DNA of 64,000 nucleotides from Shewanella putrefaciens (GTDB lineage: Bacteria; Pseudomonadota; Gammaproteobacteria; Enterobacterales; Shewanellaceae): the NCBI RefSeq assembly GCF_016406305.1, contig NZ_CP066369.1, forward strand, positions 638,501 through 702,500, read 5' to 3'. Each line of letters begins with the position of its first letter. Within the stretch, counting starts at the first letter, position 1. The notes under the pieces are model-generated. The model worked only from the letters and a program-made list of their open reading frames with translations, was not told the DNA's origin and searched no databases. Below are positions 8,924-18,240 of the stretch, piece after piece. The position numbers and the translations under genes were made by a program.

Positions 8924-9616
8924 TTAGAGGTCAAAGCTGTAGGAGTAACCTAAGGCAATTTTAGCGTCATCTTGGGTTAAATCTGTATCTGACACCATAA
9001 AAGAGACTGTGCCCATACTCGTATCGGCGCTGAGTGTTACATTGTAGTCGGCATAGTTTTCTTCACCAAACCAAGCTTCTACAACGTCACCGCTTGAGTA
9101 ACCATAGTGCACCGATAAGTTGAGTTTCTCTGTCAGCGGCACAGAAACGGTTGCGGCAAGGTAGCTTAAATCTTTATTGTCTAAAGGTTCGGCGGCGACA
9201 TCATCCCCAGCATTGACGACCTGTGAATAGCTCAACTCAAGCCATTTCCATGTGATTGCACCATGGAGTTCACCAAAGTCGATACTGCCTTCGGCGTCGG
9301 GATAAGCATAGTAGAGGTAACCTATGTCATAACTGAGATCCTCGGTAATGCTGCCACCATAGCCCGCATAGAGATCCAGCTCGTAACTGGTATCGTCACC
9401 AAAGTCCACATTCGATGCCCAAGTGCCCGCATAGAATCCAGAATCATGGCTGTAGTCGATACCACCTTGGATAGCTACGGCATCGTTAGTTTGGGTAACG
9501 CCACGCCATAGGTAGTTTGAAGTACCACCAATATTGCCCGACACGGCCGCAAAGGCATTTGATGTCAGCAACAGCCCCGTCGATAATGCCAAAACGCTGT
9601 ACAGTGATTTTTTCAT
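8924..9616 (-). CDS. TorF-family putative porin
   Basis: A 230-residue outer-membrane beta-barrel protein. The signal peptide MKKSLYSVLALSTGLLLTSNAFA is cleaved after AFA; the mature part begins VSGNIGGTSNYLWRGVTQT, the conserved opening of the TorF/GSU-type porin family, and consists of alternating aromatic beta strands ending in aromatic-rich GYSYSFDL. The start at 9616 is chosen because GAGGGG lies six bases upstream; the longer frame from 9655 would put 13 extra residues ahead of the signal peptide. Substrate is unknown. Confidence 0.85.
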   Translation of the reverse strand: MKKSLYSVLALSTGLLLTSNAFAAVSGNIGGTSNYLWRGVTQTNDAVAIQGGIDYSHDSGFYAGTWASNVDFGDDTSYELDLYAGYGGSITEDLSYDIGYLYYAYPDAEGSIDFGELHGAITWKWLELSYSQVVNAGDDVAAEPLDNKDLSYLAATVSVPLTEKLNLSVHYGYSSGDVVEAWFGEENYADYNVTLSADTSMGTVSFMVSDTDLTQDDAKIALGYSYSFDL

Positions 9617-9861
9617 GTTCATCCCCTCGATTGACTTATTTATCGATTCACTCATGTCCCCATTTGGGGTGGTGACATTGGTGCATCTTGGTTTTTTCTG
9701 AAGAGGGAATTGCTAATCACATGCCATTATTTCAATCTTTTAAAAAACAGTTAGTTATAATTCATTGTGTTAATAATTTGTGTTAATGTGCTAGAAAATA
9801 GAGCAGTGACGCACTGTTGTTGTGCAAAAAATGGCCTTTGCAGGTTTAGTTTTAAGCAAAA

Positions 9862-9887
9862 AAAACGCCCCACAATGGAGGCGTTTT
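9862..9887 (-). terminator. Rho-independent terminator of the HU gene
   Basis: Stem AAAACGCC / GGCGTTTT (9862-9869 with 9880-9887), loop of ten bases, followed on the minus strand by a run of T. It lies 25 bases past the HU stop codon. Confidence 0.85.
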
Positions 9888-9911
9888 ATCGAAATTTAGC
9901 TTAGCAGTGAC

Positions 9912-10184
9912 TTAGTTTACGCTATCACGCAGAGTCTTACCGGCTTTAAACTTAGGCACAGTTGCCTCGGCAATTTGGATTTCTTTACCTGTTTGTGGGT
10001 TACGTCCCGTACGTGCTGCACGAGTCGTAGTTTCGAAAGAGCCAAATCCGACGATGGAAATTTTGTCACCGTTTTTCATTGATTCGGTAATAGCCGCTTC
10101 GAAAGATTTTAATGCGCGCGCTGCTTCAACTTTAGTTAGATCGGCATTTTCGGCAATCTTGGCGATAAGTTCAGTTTTGTTCAT
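9912..10184 (-). CDS. DNA-binding protein HU
   Basis: A 90-residue histone-like protein of the HU/IHF family. The full HU fold is visible: [12 protein letters not shown] at the start, VGFGSF in the body, the DNA-wrapping arm with the invariant [12 protein letters not shown], and [15 protein letters not shown] at the end. HU binds and bends DNA as a dimer and compacts the nucleoid. Between the alpha and beta paralogues I cannot choose from this sequence alone, so no letter is given. It is monocistronic with its own terminator; upstream lies a 146-bp gap to the double-receiver gene. Confidence 0.95.
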   Translation of the reverse strand: MNKTELIAKIAENADLTKVEAARALKSFEAAITESMKNGDKISIVGFGSFETTTRAARTGRNPQTGKEIQIAEATVPKFKAGKTLRDSVN

Positions 10185-10330
10185 CTTTGTTGTCTCTTCT
10201 TTCCATAGATTTATTAAGTAAGCGTGCCTAACATGCCATAAGGTTTAACCGTTGGAAAGTCTTTTGCTGCAAGCTTTCCCAATCAAAGTGGCAGAATTGG
10301 AGAATATTTGTGCGGTTCGTGACTTAGGTT

Positions 10331-11128
10331 TTATTCTTCCAATAGTTGATAAAGGAGTTGTTTAACCAATTTAGGTTCAAAGGGCTTATCGCACAGCGCA
10401 TTTACGCCGGCCTGTGACACATTGCTTAAGTGGGTATCATTGGCTTCGGAGGAAACCATAAGAATCGGGATGTGGGATTGTTGGCTCTCATTACGAATGA
10501 ATTGTGTTAACGCGAGCCCATCGACACTGGGCATATTGTAATCGGTGATCACAAGATCGAACATGTTATGTCGCATTAACTCAATCGCTTGGGCGCCATC
10601 TTCGGCTTCGGTGATCAATTTAATCCCTAAATTGCCTATGGTACGTTTAATGACGTTTCTCGCCATCCGGCTATCATCGACCACTAAGACGCGCACATCG
10701 TGCACATCAAAATGACTTAAATCGAGTTCATCGTGGCTCAATAAATCGATAGTTGCATTGAGGGCTTTACCTAAATGCTCGGCATTAAAGGGTTTAGGTA
10801 AAATGGCGACCACACCCGATTGGCGAAATATTTCTAATTGCTCACGGCGACATTCGCTCGATACCAACATAAATTGAATGTCGCGGCAGTCGCTATTGTT
10901 GCGTAAATAACTGAGCAAGTCGTTCGCCGTGCCGTCATCAAAGTGCATGGCGCTGACGATCAAGTCCGGTTTATGCCGTGTAATCACCTCTTTTGAATCC
11001 GCAAGGTTGGCCGCGGTTTGGATGCTGACAATCCCTTCCTGCTGTAAACGCTGGATAATGATCCTGCGTTGGGTTTCAGAAGGTTCCACTAGCAGGATGG
11101 AAAGTTCGCTGGGCGATAAATGGCTCAT
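10331..11128 (-). CDS. Double-receiver response regulator with a degenerate first receiver
   Basis: A 265-residue protein made of two CheY-like receivers and nothing else. Receiver 2 (about 142-265) is complete: VLVVDDSRM, phospho-Asp in LVITDYNMPSVDG, LMVSSE and the Lys in CDKPF. Receiver 1 (about 8-130) is degenerate: the acidic pair is replaced (LLVEPSE) and the phosphoacceptor position in DLIVSAMHFDDG is Ala, although the Lys in LPKPF remains. So only the second domain should accept phosphate. There is no output domain, suggesting a role through protein interaction. No kinase gene is adjacent. Confidence 0.88.
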   Translation of the reverse strand: MSHLSPSELSILLVEPSETQRRIIIQRLQQEGIVSIQTAANLADSKEVITRHKPDLIVSAMHFDDGTANDLLSYLRNNSDCRDIQFMLVSSECRREQLEIFRQSGVVAILPKPFNAEHLGKALNATIDLLSHDELDLSHFDVHDVRVLVVDDSRMARNVIKRTIGNLGIKLITEAEDGAQAIELMRHNMFDLVITDYNMPSVDGLALTQFIRNESQQSHIPILMVSSEANDTHLSNVSQAGVNALCDKPFEPKLVKQLLYQLLEE

Positions 11129-11207
11129 AATCTCTGTCAGTCTTGGCTATGGGTATTTTATGGGGTCGTTAAGCTACGCTATAAGTAACAGCTTAGCAAC
11201 AAATCGA

Positions 11208-11591
11208 CTATGACTGTGTTTTTCCACTCAAATAGTGATAAGTCACTTTAGAAAACGCGACCCAATATTGGACTAATAAAAAGCTAATAACACTGATAAC
11301 AAGGGGTTGCATTGGAATATTATGGCCAGCAAAGACGACTTTAACGTCCTCAGGTGTAATGCGATAGGCGATAATGGCGGTGATCCCAAGCGCCGAAAAG
11401 CCTAAGGTTTGCATACCAAGATAGATTTTTAGCACTAGGCTAGACCAAGGTGCACGCATTATGATCCCCGCCAGCACAGGTAATACTCCTAAGGTAAATA
11501 AATCAAAGGATTGAGTCGCTATGGCGCGCCATAAAGCGGCGATGCTGATGAGACAATAAAGTGCGACCAATAGGATAAGACGTTTAGGCAT
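11208..11591 (-). CDS. Small multi-pass membrane protein, function unknown
   Basis: A 127-residue hydrophobic protein with about four predicted membrane segments (LILLVALYCLISIAALW; FTLGVLPVLAGIIM; LGMQTLGFSALGITAIIAYR; LVISVISFLLVQYWVAF). I do not recognise a family. It lies 80 bp upstream of, and in the same direction as, the double-receiver gene, so the two may be cotranscribed. Confidence 0.6.
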   Translation of the reverse strand: MPKRLILLVALYCLISIAALWRAIATQSFDLFTLGVLPVLAGIIMRAPWSSLVLKIYLGMQTLGFSALGITAIIAYRITPEDVKVVFAGHNIPMQPLVISVISFLLVQYWVAFSKVTYHYLSGKTQS

Positions 11592-11719
11592 AGATACGAT
11601 TCTAATTAGGTGGTGTGGGCGATGAGCAAGTGTAGGAAAAGCCCAGATCTGAGTCCAGCATAACCTGATTATCGTGTAGAATATTGCCTTTGCTTAGGCA
11701 CAATGAACAGGTTTAGGTT

Positions 11720-12229
11720 ATGACAGAAGTTGAATTTTGGGACTTAGTGACACGTACAGAAGCGACGCAATCACAGGAGTCTCTCGCCCAATCACTCAAA
11801 CAAAAGCTAACCGAATTGAGCCATGATGAGTTGAAGGCCTTCGATAAAATCTTTGGTCAACAGATGCGCCGCAGTTACCTATGGTCGGTTTGGGGCGCGG
11901 CTTATATCATCACAGGTTGTGATTCTGAGTATGCATTTGCGGAATTTAGATGTTTTCTCATCTCTCTGGGTAAAACCACTTACGAAGCGGTTATCACTCA
12001 TCCAGACAGCCTAGCGCAATTGCCAGCGTGGCCGGAAAAGGACGGTTATGCCTATCCATTTGTGGACGAGTATGATTTGATTGCAGGGCAATTGTACGAA
12101 GATAGAACGGGTGAAGAGTTGCCATTTATGCCATCGGGCAAGGCGACACCAGTTGGCAAGAAATTTAGCACTAAGCCCAAGGAACTAAAGCAACAATATC
12201 CTGAGCTTAGTGCACGTTTTCCCTTTTAA
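11720..12229 (+). CDS. DUF4240-domain protein
   Basis: A 169-residue soluble protein. The N-terminal two thirds fit DUF4240: it starts with EFWDLV, then LWSVWGAAYIITGCDSEYAF, AEFRCFLISLGK and YEAVITHPDSLA. Proteins of this group are widespread and uncharacterised. No signal peptide. It is a single gene convergent with the small secreted protein at 12242. Confidence 0.8.
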   Translation: MTEVEFWDLVTRTEATQSQESLAQSLKQKLTELSHDELKAFDKIFGQQMRRSYLWSVWGAAYIITGCDSEYAFAEFRCFLISLGKTTYEAVITHPDSLAQLPAWPEKDGYAYPFVDEYDLIAGQLYEDRTGEELPFMPSGKATPVGKKFSTKPKELKQQYPELSARFPF

Positions 12230-12241
12230 CGCTCTGGGCGC

Positions 12242-12559
12242 TTAAGGGCGCAAACAGGCATTGGTTCTTGTATCGAACGTCATACCATATTTAGGGCAGG
12301 TTTGACGCATTAATCGATATTCTTCTTCGGTTAGTTTCTGGCTAAACTCGCGATCGAGCTGCTCGGTCATGCGCTTTTCCGCGGCATATTGCGACTGGGC
12401 TAGCTTATTGAAATGTGAGTTTACCACTTGCTGTTGTTTTGCCGACAGCTGGGCCGCATGGCTAGGGAGACTGAGTGCTGCTCCCACAGTGACTATGACG
12501 GCGGCTAAAGCAAGCTTGCGTGAATACAGACACGAAAGGGCGAAAGTTGTTAAGTTCAT
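12242..12559 (-). CDS. Small secreted protein, function unknown
   Basis: A 105-residue protein with a long N-terminal region, hydrophobic core LALAAVIVTVGAALSLP and a probable cleavage after SHA. The mature ~70 residues are a charged helix (Gln/Lys/Glu rich) ending in a short C-terminal part with two cysteines (RQTCPKYGM and NACLRP) that could form a disulfide. Start supported by GGAG seven bases upstream. No family recognised. Confidence 0.6.
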   Translation of the reverse strand: MNLTTFALSCLYSRKLALAAVIVTVGAALSLPSHAAQLSAKQQQVVNSHFNKLAQSQYAAEKRMTEQLDREFSQKLTEEEYRLMRQTCPKYGMTFDTRTNACLRP

Positions 12560-12694
12560 AGATAAGCTCCAAATTAAAAAATCACGTTCAATACGTCAGT
12601 TTCTAAATCGCGCATCCTTGACAAACAAGACCTGTGGTACTGATGAGGCCGCTAGCATACGGGAGTCAACTTGAACCTTTGCTGAACCATTTGC

Positions 12695-13027
12695 TTAAGG
12701 TTCGTTACGCATTTCTTGGCATTGGAAACCTTGCTTACGGGTGTCAAACGCACAGTTTGAGCCGCATTCCCACGGTACATCATCGTAGAAAGATGATTGT
12801 TCTCGGGCAAAGTCTTTGCAGGAGCCATAGTTGTTAAAATTGTCGGTTTTCTTATATTTACCAGAATCATAGCCATGGGTATAAATAAAAGCAGACCAAG
12901 TTTCTGGCTGATTTTGTTTATCTTTGGGGGAAATGAACCAAATTGCACTCGCAAAACAAGTCAACAGGATTAAAACGAACACGGGTACAACGGGGAATTT
13001 CATTTTTTTTTCGTAGTCGTAAAACAT
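12695..13027 (-). CDS. Small membrane-anchored protein, function unknown
   Basis: A 110-residue protein with one N-terminal hydrophobic segment (VVPVFVLILLTCFASAIWF), then a periplasmic-looking domain with four cysteines (GSCKDF, WECGSNCAF, FQCQE) that could form two disulfides. An in-frame ATG at 13003 would remove eight residues; neither start has a clear ribosome-binding site, so the start is uncertain. No family recognised. Confidence 0.5.
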   Translation of the reverse strand: MFYDYEKKMKFPVVPVFVLILLTCFASAIWFISPKDKQNQPETWSAFIYTHGYDSGKYKKTDNFNNYGSCKDFAREQSSFYDDVPWECGSNCAFDTRKQGFQCQEMRNEP

Positions 13028-13275
13028 TGGCCGAAGGATAACGCGTTTTTAATCGAGATGCGCGCTAAATGATCACAAATTAATAACCCAGCGCTTACTT
13101 TACAGGCTATTGATACAAAATGATGCGTTTGAGTTGAGGTTGTTATTGTTATTTACCTTTTTATACAGAAACTTACCTCGGCAGATCTATACTTATTTCA
13201 GTTTTGCATTAAGCTTTAGTTCAGGTTAGATTTTGTACGGTATAGCGTAGAGATGATTAGGCCTAGGAGGCAAGC

Positions 13276-13800
13276 ATGAAAGTTCAGTTCCTTTTACTCG
13301 CAGGTGTACTCAGTTGCAGTGCAGTGTGGGCCACAGATGAAGTGAAAACCGATCCTGTTACTGAAGATGGCATAGTTAAAATCCTCTGGCAGAGTCCAAA
13401 GGATTTTCGTGATATTGAATCATCGGGGGAAATCCAATCCCGTTACGAGACTCGATTATTTGAGACCTTAACCAAGAATATCAATAAGGAAGCCTCGAAA
13501 ATTTTAAAACTAAATCAAAAGCTTGAGATGACTGTCACCGATGTTGATCTCGCTGGTGATATGCGCCCAACCTTTGGGGCAACCGCCGATGATTTGCGTG
13601 TCGTTAAAGATATTTATCCGCCGCGTATGACCTTCAGTTATCAAGTGCTTGAGAACGGTAAAGTGATTATCGCTGGGGATGAGAAACTCTCTGATATGGG
13701 TTTTTTATCTGGTATCCAATCGCAAACCGATAAACCATTTATGCACGAGACCCAAATGCTGACCGATTGGTTGAAAAAAGCCATCGCACCTAAGCTTTAG
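13276..13800 (+). CDS. DUF3016 periplasmic protein
   Basis: A 174-residue secreted protein: signal peptide MKVQFLLLAGVLSCSAVWA, then the DUF3016 pattern of a W..P..F.DI segment (ILWQSPKDFRDIES), a long amphipathic helix and TVTDVDLAGDM. The family is common in Shewanella-like and Xanthomonas-like bacteria and has no known function. Ribosome-binding site AGGAGG lies before the ATG. It is convergent with the EAL-CBS-GGDEF gene. Confidence 0.8.
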   Translation: MKVQFLLLAGVLSCSAVWATDEVKTDPVTEDGIVKILWQSPKDFRDIESSGEIQSRYETRLFETLTKNINKEASKILKLNQKLEMTVTDVDLAGDMRPTFGATADDLRVVKDIYPPRMTFSYQVLENGKVIIAGDEKLSDMGFLSGIQSQTDKPFMHETQMLTDWLKKAIAPKL

Positions 13801-13841
13801 CGTAATTTAATATTCCACATCAATGAGTTGAAGTTTCAGTA

Positions 13842-15596
13842 TTAAGCGATTAATGCCTGTGGATTAAGTTGAGGCTCTTCTAGCAGGCAAAGTCCGTTGT
13901 GTGCGGACTTTGCCTGTTTTTTTGCCTTTGCGCTCAGGGTCGAAAGGCTATGTTCGTTACAGTTAAAGGTGTGCGCCGGTGTCAGTAAGCCAACACATAG
14001 GCTGATGAGTTTGTGGTAGCAGGCTTGGCCTTGCCTATCATCTGCTAGCATTTCCTGCGCTTGCCAATGTTCAGCGCTATAGAATAATTGTTTGTGGGCT
14101 TCAAAATCGGCCAAAATTCGCTGGCAACGGCCAATAATCTGCTCGCAGGTACTGATAATCACAAAGTCATCTCCGCCGACATGGCCGATAAAACAGTTAT
14201 CACTCTTATATTTCACCAATAGATTGGCTACTTCACAGATCACTTCATCACCACGGCAAAATCCATAGATATCATTGTATGGCTTAAAGTGACACAGGTC
14301 GAAGTAGGCTAAATAAAAAGGCTTTTGTTGCAGCCTAAGTCGCTTAAGTTCTTCTTGTATAGGCACATTTCCCGGTAAATCCGTAAGAGGATTGGCATGG
14401 CGCGCCATTTTTATTCTGTGTTCGGTAATACGTTGCAATAAGTCTTTTGTGTGGCCAATACCAAGGAGTTTGCCGCGGCGTAAGATAATAAATTGCTGCG
14501 CGACCGTGTTGGCGCTTTCCGAAGTCAGTAATTGGCTCACAATTGACAGCGGCTCATTGGCTTCAATCTGCAAGACTTGTGGGTCCATGACCTCGGACAC
14601 CGCATGATTTTCATGCAGGGCTCGACCATAGGGAGTGCTAAAAAGCTCCAGCAAGGTCGCGCGGCTGATGATGCCTAGGGGAATTTGATTTTCAACCACC
14701 ACCACAGCTTGCAACGCTGGTTGTGAACTGAAAGTATCGCTGAGATGCTTAAGTTTTAGGGTTGGAACCACAGTGATAGCGCTGCTGCAAAGGCTCTCTG
14801 CCGATTCGCTATACCTTGGCTGAACCTGAGTATTATTAGGGACTAAGGTCGCTTTCATCGCTCGGCAGGGTTGAGCTTCTGGGCGGCCGAGTAAGTAACC
14901 CTGACAATAAACGATACCGAGTTGTTTGAGCACTGCGAGTTCTTCCTGAGTTTCAATACCTTCAGCAATCACTTTGCAGGTCAGACTTTGGCAGAGTTCG
15001 ACAATCGAGCGCACAAACTCTTGTTTTACTGGGGTCGAATCAATTTGATGAATAAAATGGCGATCAATTTTGACATAGTCAGGGGCCAGTTCTGACCAAA
15101 GCCTTAGGCCAGAATAACCTGCGCCTAAGTCGTCTATTGCCGTCATAAATCCTTGGCTACGGTAATGATTTAAACAGGATTTTAGCAGGTCTATATCATC
15201 CGCTGGGTATTGCTCTGACAGCTCAATCACCACCTGGGAGGGGGAGATCCCTAATTGTTGCAATAATTGCAGTGTCATCCCCTTTGGATGGGCGGGATCT
15301 AACAGTGCCTTGGGCGAGATATTGATAAACAGCCTGCCCTGAAATTGCCGCAGTTTAAATTGCTCTAATGAGATGCGCCTACACAGGGTTTCGAGTTCGC
15401 TTAATTTTCCTTGGTGTTCTGCAGTCTGGAACAGGGGGACGGGCGAATAGAGAGGGCTGTGTTCTGGGCCACGGCTTAAGGCTTCAAAACCATGGATTTT
15501 ATGTTCTAATATATTGAAAATAGGCTGAAAAAGTGGGTTGATCGCCCCTTTTGCAATTATCTTATCAAGCTCTTTTGCCAGATCTAAACTTGTCAT
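13842..15596 (-). CDS. EAL-CBS-GGDEF protein, c-di-GMP turnover
   Basis: A 584-residue soluble protein with inverted domain order: EAL phosphodiesterase first (about 1-240), then a CBS pair (about 275-390), then GGDEF (about 395-560). In the EAL domain the catalytic motif (GFEALSRG), VIELSEQ, AIDDLGAGYSGLR, KIDRHF and AEGIETQEE are present, so phosphodiesterase activity is plausible. The cyclase signature reads GGDDF, a conservative change, with FDLCHFKPYND and GD retained. CBS domains usually bind adenine nucleotides, suggesting energy-state control. No membrane segment. A 146-bp AT-rich gap separates it from the next gene upstream. Confidence 0.9.
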   Translation of the reverse strand: MTSLDLAKELDKIIAKGAINPLFQPIFNILEHKIHGFEALSRGPEHSPLYSPVPLFQTAEHQGKLSELETLCRRISLEQFKLRQFQGRLFINISPKALLDPAHPKGMTLQLLQQLGISPSQVVIELSEQYPADDIDLLKSCLNHYRSQGFMTAIDDLGAGYSGLRLWSELAPDYVKIDRHFIHQIDSTPVKQEFVRSIVELCQSLTCKVIAEGIETQEELAVLKQLGIVYCQGYLLGRPEAQPCRAMKATLVPNNTQVQPRYSESAESLCSSAITVVPTLKLKHLSDTFSSQPALQAVVVVENQIPLGIISRATLLELFSTPYGRALHENHAVSEVMDPQVLQIEANEPLSIVSQLLTSESANTVAQQFIILRRGKLLGIGHTKDLLQRITEHRIKMARHANPLTDLPGNVPIQEELKRLRLQQKPFYLAYFDLCHFKPYNDIYGFCRGDEVICEVANLLVKYKSDNCFIGHVGGDDFVIISTCEQIIGRCQRILADFEAHKQLFYSAEHWQAQEMLADDRQGQACYHKLISLCVGLLTPAHTFNCNEHSLSTLSAKAKKQAKSAHNGLCLLEEPQLNPQALIA

Positions 15597-15742
15597 TACT
15601 TCAGCCCCTTCATCAATGTTTGCGGAGTCTATGACTTAGAAATGACAAAATGATGACAATTTATTGTTGGCAGAAGGGGAATAAATCTGGGTCGTTAGGG
15701 GAATAAACGCTGAAATATTATTCACTTCAGCGTTTAGGCAGA

Positions 15743-16051
15743 TCAGCTTTGTTTCTTAAAGGCTTGCAGGGTTTTTAGTAAGGTTGCGAGTTGGCGCACA
15801 TAGGTTTCAAGTGCAACGGGATCTAGGCTTGCCTGATCTTGCAGCTTAGTTAAATCATCAACGAGTTCTTGCACATAGGGCAAAAAACGATTGCTTGAAA
15901 CGATAAAGCCCTGTTCGGCTGTGAAAATGCTAGTGAATTTTCCAAGGCCTGCTTTCTTCAATTCATCTAACTTAGCGTCTGCATCTATGGCTTGGCGATA
16001 GGCGGTTTGAAGGTTTTCTTTCAGTTGCTCTATAACCTTAGTGTGTGGCAT
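15743..16051 (-). CDS. Small helical protein, function unknown
   Basis: A 102-residue all-helical, charged cytoplasmic protein (begins MPHTKVIEQLKENLQ). Similar short proteins in Vibrio and Shewanella relatives carry inconsistent names (a primosomal-protein-like or prephenate-dehydrogenase label), none of which I can support from the sequence. It is divergent from the TraB/GumN gene with 48 bp between. Confidence 0.65.
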   Translation of the reverse strand: MPHTKVIEQLKENLQTAYRQAIDADAKLDELKKAGLGKFTSIFTAEQGFIVSSNRFLPYVQELVDDLTKLQDQASLDPVALETYVRQLATLLKTLQAFKKQS

Positions 16052-16099
16052 AACAGCGTCTCATTGCAAAATTTGCTGGAATTATAAGGGGCAAAGGAT

Positions 16100-16999
16100 A
16101 TGGCAACAAGCCAATGGCGACTAATAGTCTCAATCTGTTGTGCCGCTGTGTTTGGCAGCGCAGCAAGTTGGGCGGCTGTGGATGATAAGCCGCCATTTTA
16201 TCAGCTAGAGTGGCAGGGTAAGAGCGCCTATTTACTGGGTTCTATCCATATTGGCAGTGCCGATTTTTATCCTTTACCGAGCCAAATTGAAGCAGCATTC
16301 GACCGCGCGAAGGCGTTAGTGGTCGAAGTCGATATGAATAAAGTCGATAGCCGCGCCTTGTTACAAAAATATGGCATGGCAGATAAAGCACTGGGCCTAG
16401 ATTGGCAGAGCCGTGATCAGCAAACGGTCGCCGCTATGGTGCCCTATTGTGAGGCTCAAATGAGTTTATGCCAATCTATACAATCATTTGCCCCATGGTT
16501 GCAGGCATCTCAACTTAATCTCCTTCGTTATAATGGCTTAGGCTATAGCACGGATTATGGCGTGGATATGCAACTACTTGGGCGCAGTGCAAGGCGAGCT
16601 GTGTTTGAGTTAGAAACGGCAGAGTCGCAGTTTCAATTATTGGCTTCATTCGATAGCCAGACTCAATGGTCCATGGTGCGCGAAGCCATTAGTGTTGAAG
16701 ATGCCGAATTATTGTCACTCATTACGGCTTGGCGCACGGGGGATGAGGCCGCCCTCGATACGCTGATGCAGGAACAGATGGGGGGAGAGGAGGATACTCA
16801 AATGTTGGAGAAGCTCCTCTGGCAGCGAAACCAGACTATGGCCGAGGGTATTATCAAGCTTATGAAGGCCGATGGATCGCCGGTTCCCTTATTTGTGGTA
16901 ATAGGCGCGGGCCATGTGGTGGGCGATAAGAGTGTAGTGCAGCGGCTCAAACAGGCGGGGGTGAAAGTTACCGCCTGTTGGCGTGAGGTGTGCCAGTAG
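16100..16999 (+). CDS. TraB/GumN family protein
   Basis: A 299-residue exported protein: signal peptide ending near AASWA, followed by the TraB/GumN (Tiki-like) fold. Visible signatures are AYLLGSIHIG near the start, ALVVEVD, the YGVDMQLL segment, ELETAESQ and a C-terminal VVIGAGHVVGD. The paired GSIH and GAGH histidine motifs are those proposed for the metal site of Tiki-type proteases; the bacterial substrates are unknown. AAGGGG eight bases ahead supports the ATG. Confidence 0.87.
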   Translation: MATSQWRLIVSICCAAVFGSAASWAAVDDKPPFYQLEWQGKSAYLLGSIHIGSADFYPLPSQIEAAFDRAKALVVEVDMNKVDSRALLQKYGMADKALGLDWQSRDQQTVAAMVPYCEAQMSLCQSIQSFAPWLQASQLNLLRYNGLGYSTDYGVDMQLLGRSARRAVFELETAESQFQLLASFDSQTQWSMVREAISVEDAELLSLITAWRTGDEAALDTLMQEQMGGEEDTQMLEKLLWQRNQTMAEGIIKLMKADGSPVPLFVVIGAGHVVGDKSVVQRLKQAGVKVTACWREVCQ

Positions 17000-17057
17000 G
17001 TCACTTGGCTAAACAGTTGTGCCTAGTAGGCCCAATAGTCTGGGCCTGTCTGGTGCG

Positions 17058-17876
17058 CTAATCTTCCAAGGTATTTGAGATAGGGGTTTGCCTATTAACG
17101 CCTGTTGTTGCCGAGCTCTGCCCTAAAAAGTGTACATAGCGGCCGAGTGAAATATAGGGCTCGCGCTGTGAGTATTGGAGCTCCATGGTGAGTAGCTTTT
17201 GATAGTCAAAATCCGCCGCTTGGTTCTTTTTCAAATAGTCGTGGATCACCCGCACCCCAGATTGAGTCACTAGTGCCATATCCCACTCGCTAAACCATTG
17301 TTTGACCTCATGGATATAAAGTGGATGGGTGGGGGTCAGGCGCACCTTTTTCTTCACTTTGAGATCGGCGGCCACATAGTCAAAATTCCCCGAGACTAAG
17401 GCGTGAAAACGCATGGCTTCCCTATTGTAAAACATCAACGAGAACAGACCATTAGGTCTGAGCATTGTCAATAGACCTTCCATTGTGGCTTTGGCATCGA
17501 CAAGCCACTCGACAACGGCATGGCAGAGGATAAGGTCGAATACCCCATGTTGTTCCACGGACAAATCTTGGATCGGGGCATGGACTAGGGTGATATTTAA
17601 GGGAAGGGGTGAGGCTGAGATTTGCTCCTGTGCCTGCGCAAGCATTTCGGCGGAGATATCGCATAGCACGACTTCATGGCCAAGGCGTGCCAGCTTTTGG
17701 CTAAAGTAACCAAAGCCGCCGCCCGCATCTAAAATGCGCAGTTTTTTATCGCCCAATTGGGCCAAAGCGGGGGAGAGGTCACGCCATAATACGGCGGCAC
17801 GGATTTCCCCCTTAGGAGTACCGTATATATTTTTCGCGAATTTTTGCGCGAGCTTATCAAAATTCTTATCTTGCAC
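17058..17876 (-). CDS. cmoM: tRNA 5-carboxymethoxyuridine methyltransferase CmoM
   Basis: A 272-residue SAM-dependent methyltransferase closely resembling E. coli CmoM (SmtA), which methylates 5-carboxymethoxyuridine at the wobble position of tRNAs. It aligns from the first residues (MQDKNFDKLAQKFAKNIYG), has the SAM motif LDAGGGFGYFSQ, the CHAVVEW segment, SLMFYNREA, and GNFDYV with the C-terminal EPYISLGRYVH. The start is GTG (17876), chosen by alignment with the E. coli N-terminus. Confidence 0.92.
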   Translation of the reverse strand: MQDKNFDKLAQKFAKNIYGTPKGEIRAAVLWRDLSPALAQLGDKKLRILDAGGGFGYFSQKLARLGHEVVLCDISAEMLAQAQEQISASPLPLNITLVHAPIQDLSVEQHGVFDLILCHAVVEWLVDAKATMEGLLTMLRPNGLFSLMFYNREAMRFHALVSGNFDYVAADLKVKKKVRLTPTHPLYIHEVKQWFSEWDMALVTQSGVRVIHDYLKKNQAADFDYQKLLTMELQYSQREPYISLGRYVHFLGQSSATTGVNRQTPISNTLED

Positions 17877-18240
17877 GTGTGAACTAAGTTAAAGAGTGTG
17901 GGGCGATAGTGTGGCACAGGCGTAAAATTTTCGCACATCTGGAGGGGGGAAGCTCAAAATAATTTCAGTATTTTTGTATCATTAAATTATAACTAATTGA
18001 TTTTATTTGTAGTAAATAATCCTACTAAACTTAGGGATACACAGAACTGAGTGCTCTGGGGTATAATCTCGCCGTTTTCGCTTTAGCTGTCCATTCGGAG
18101 AGTCAGCATCAGCCCTTTTTAAGACGTAGTTTTGCCTGTTTTACACTCGTGATCAGTTTGATTTAGCGGATGTTAGTCATCTGTACGGGGGATTTCTGGC
18201 TATCGGCGCCGAGGGATAGTTAATTAAAAGGTACTCAGAC
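17877..18240. other. Intergenic region with an isolated -10-like element
   Basis: 364 bp between divergent cmoM and the MaoC-like gene. TATAAT occurs at 18062-18067 on the plus strand, but no recognisable -35 lies 16-18 bases upstream. I see no ORF or clear operator. Confidence 0.4.

Noticed and set aside
12652..12954. A 100-codon frame overlapping the small membrane protein at 12695-13027
   Set aside because: The alternative frame has no signal or conserved pattern, while the chosen frame has a clean hydrophobic anchor and paired cysteines.
18062..18067. An isolated TATAAT as a promoter for the MaoC-like gene
   Set aside because: No -35-like sequence at 16-18 bases; listed only within the intergenic description.
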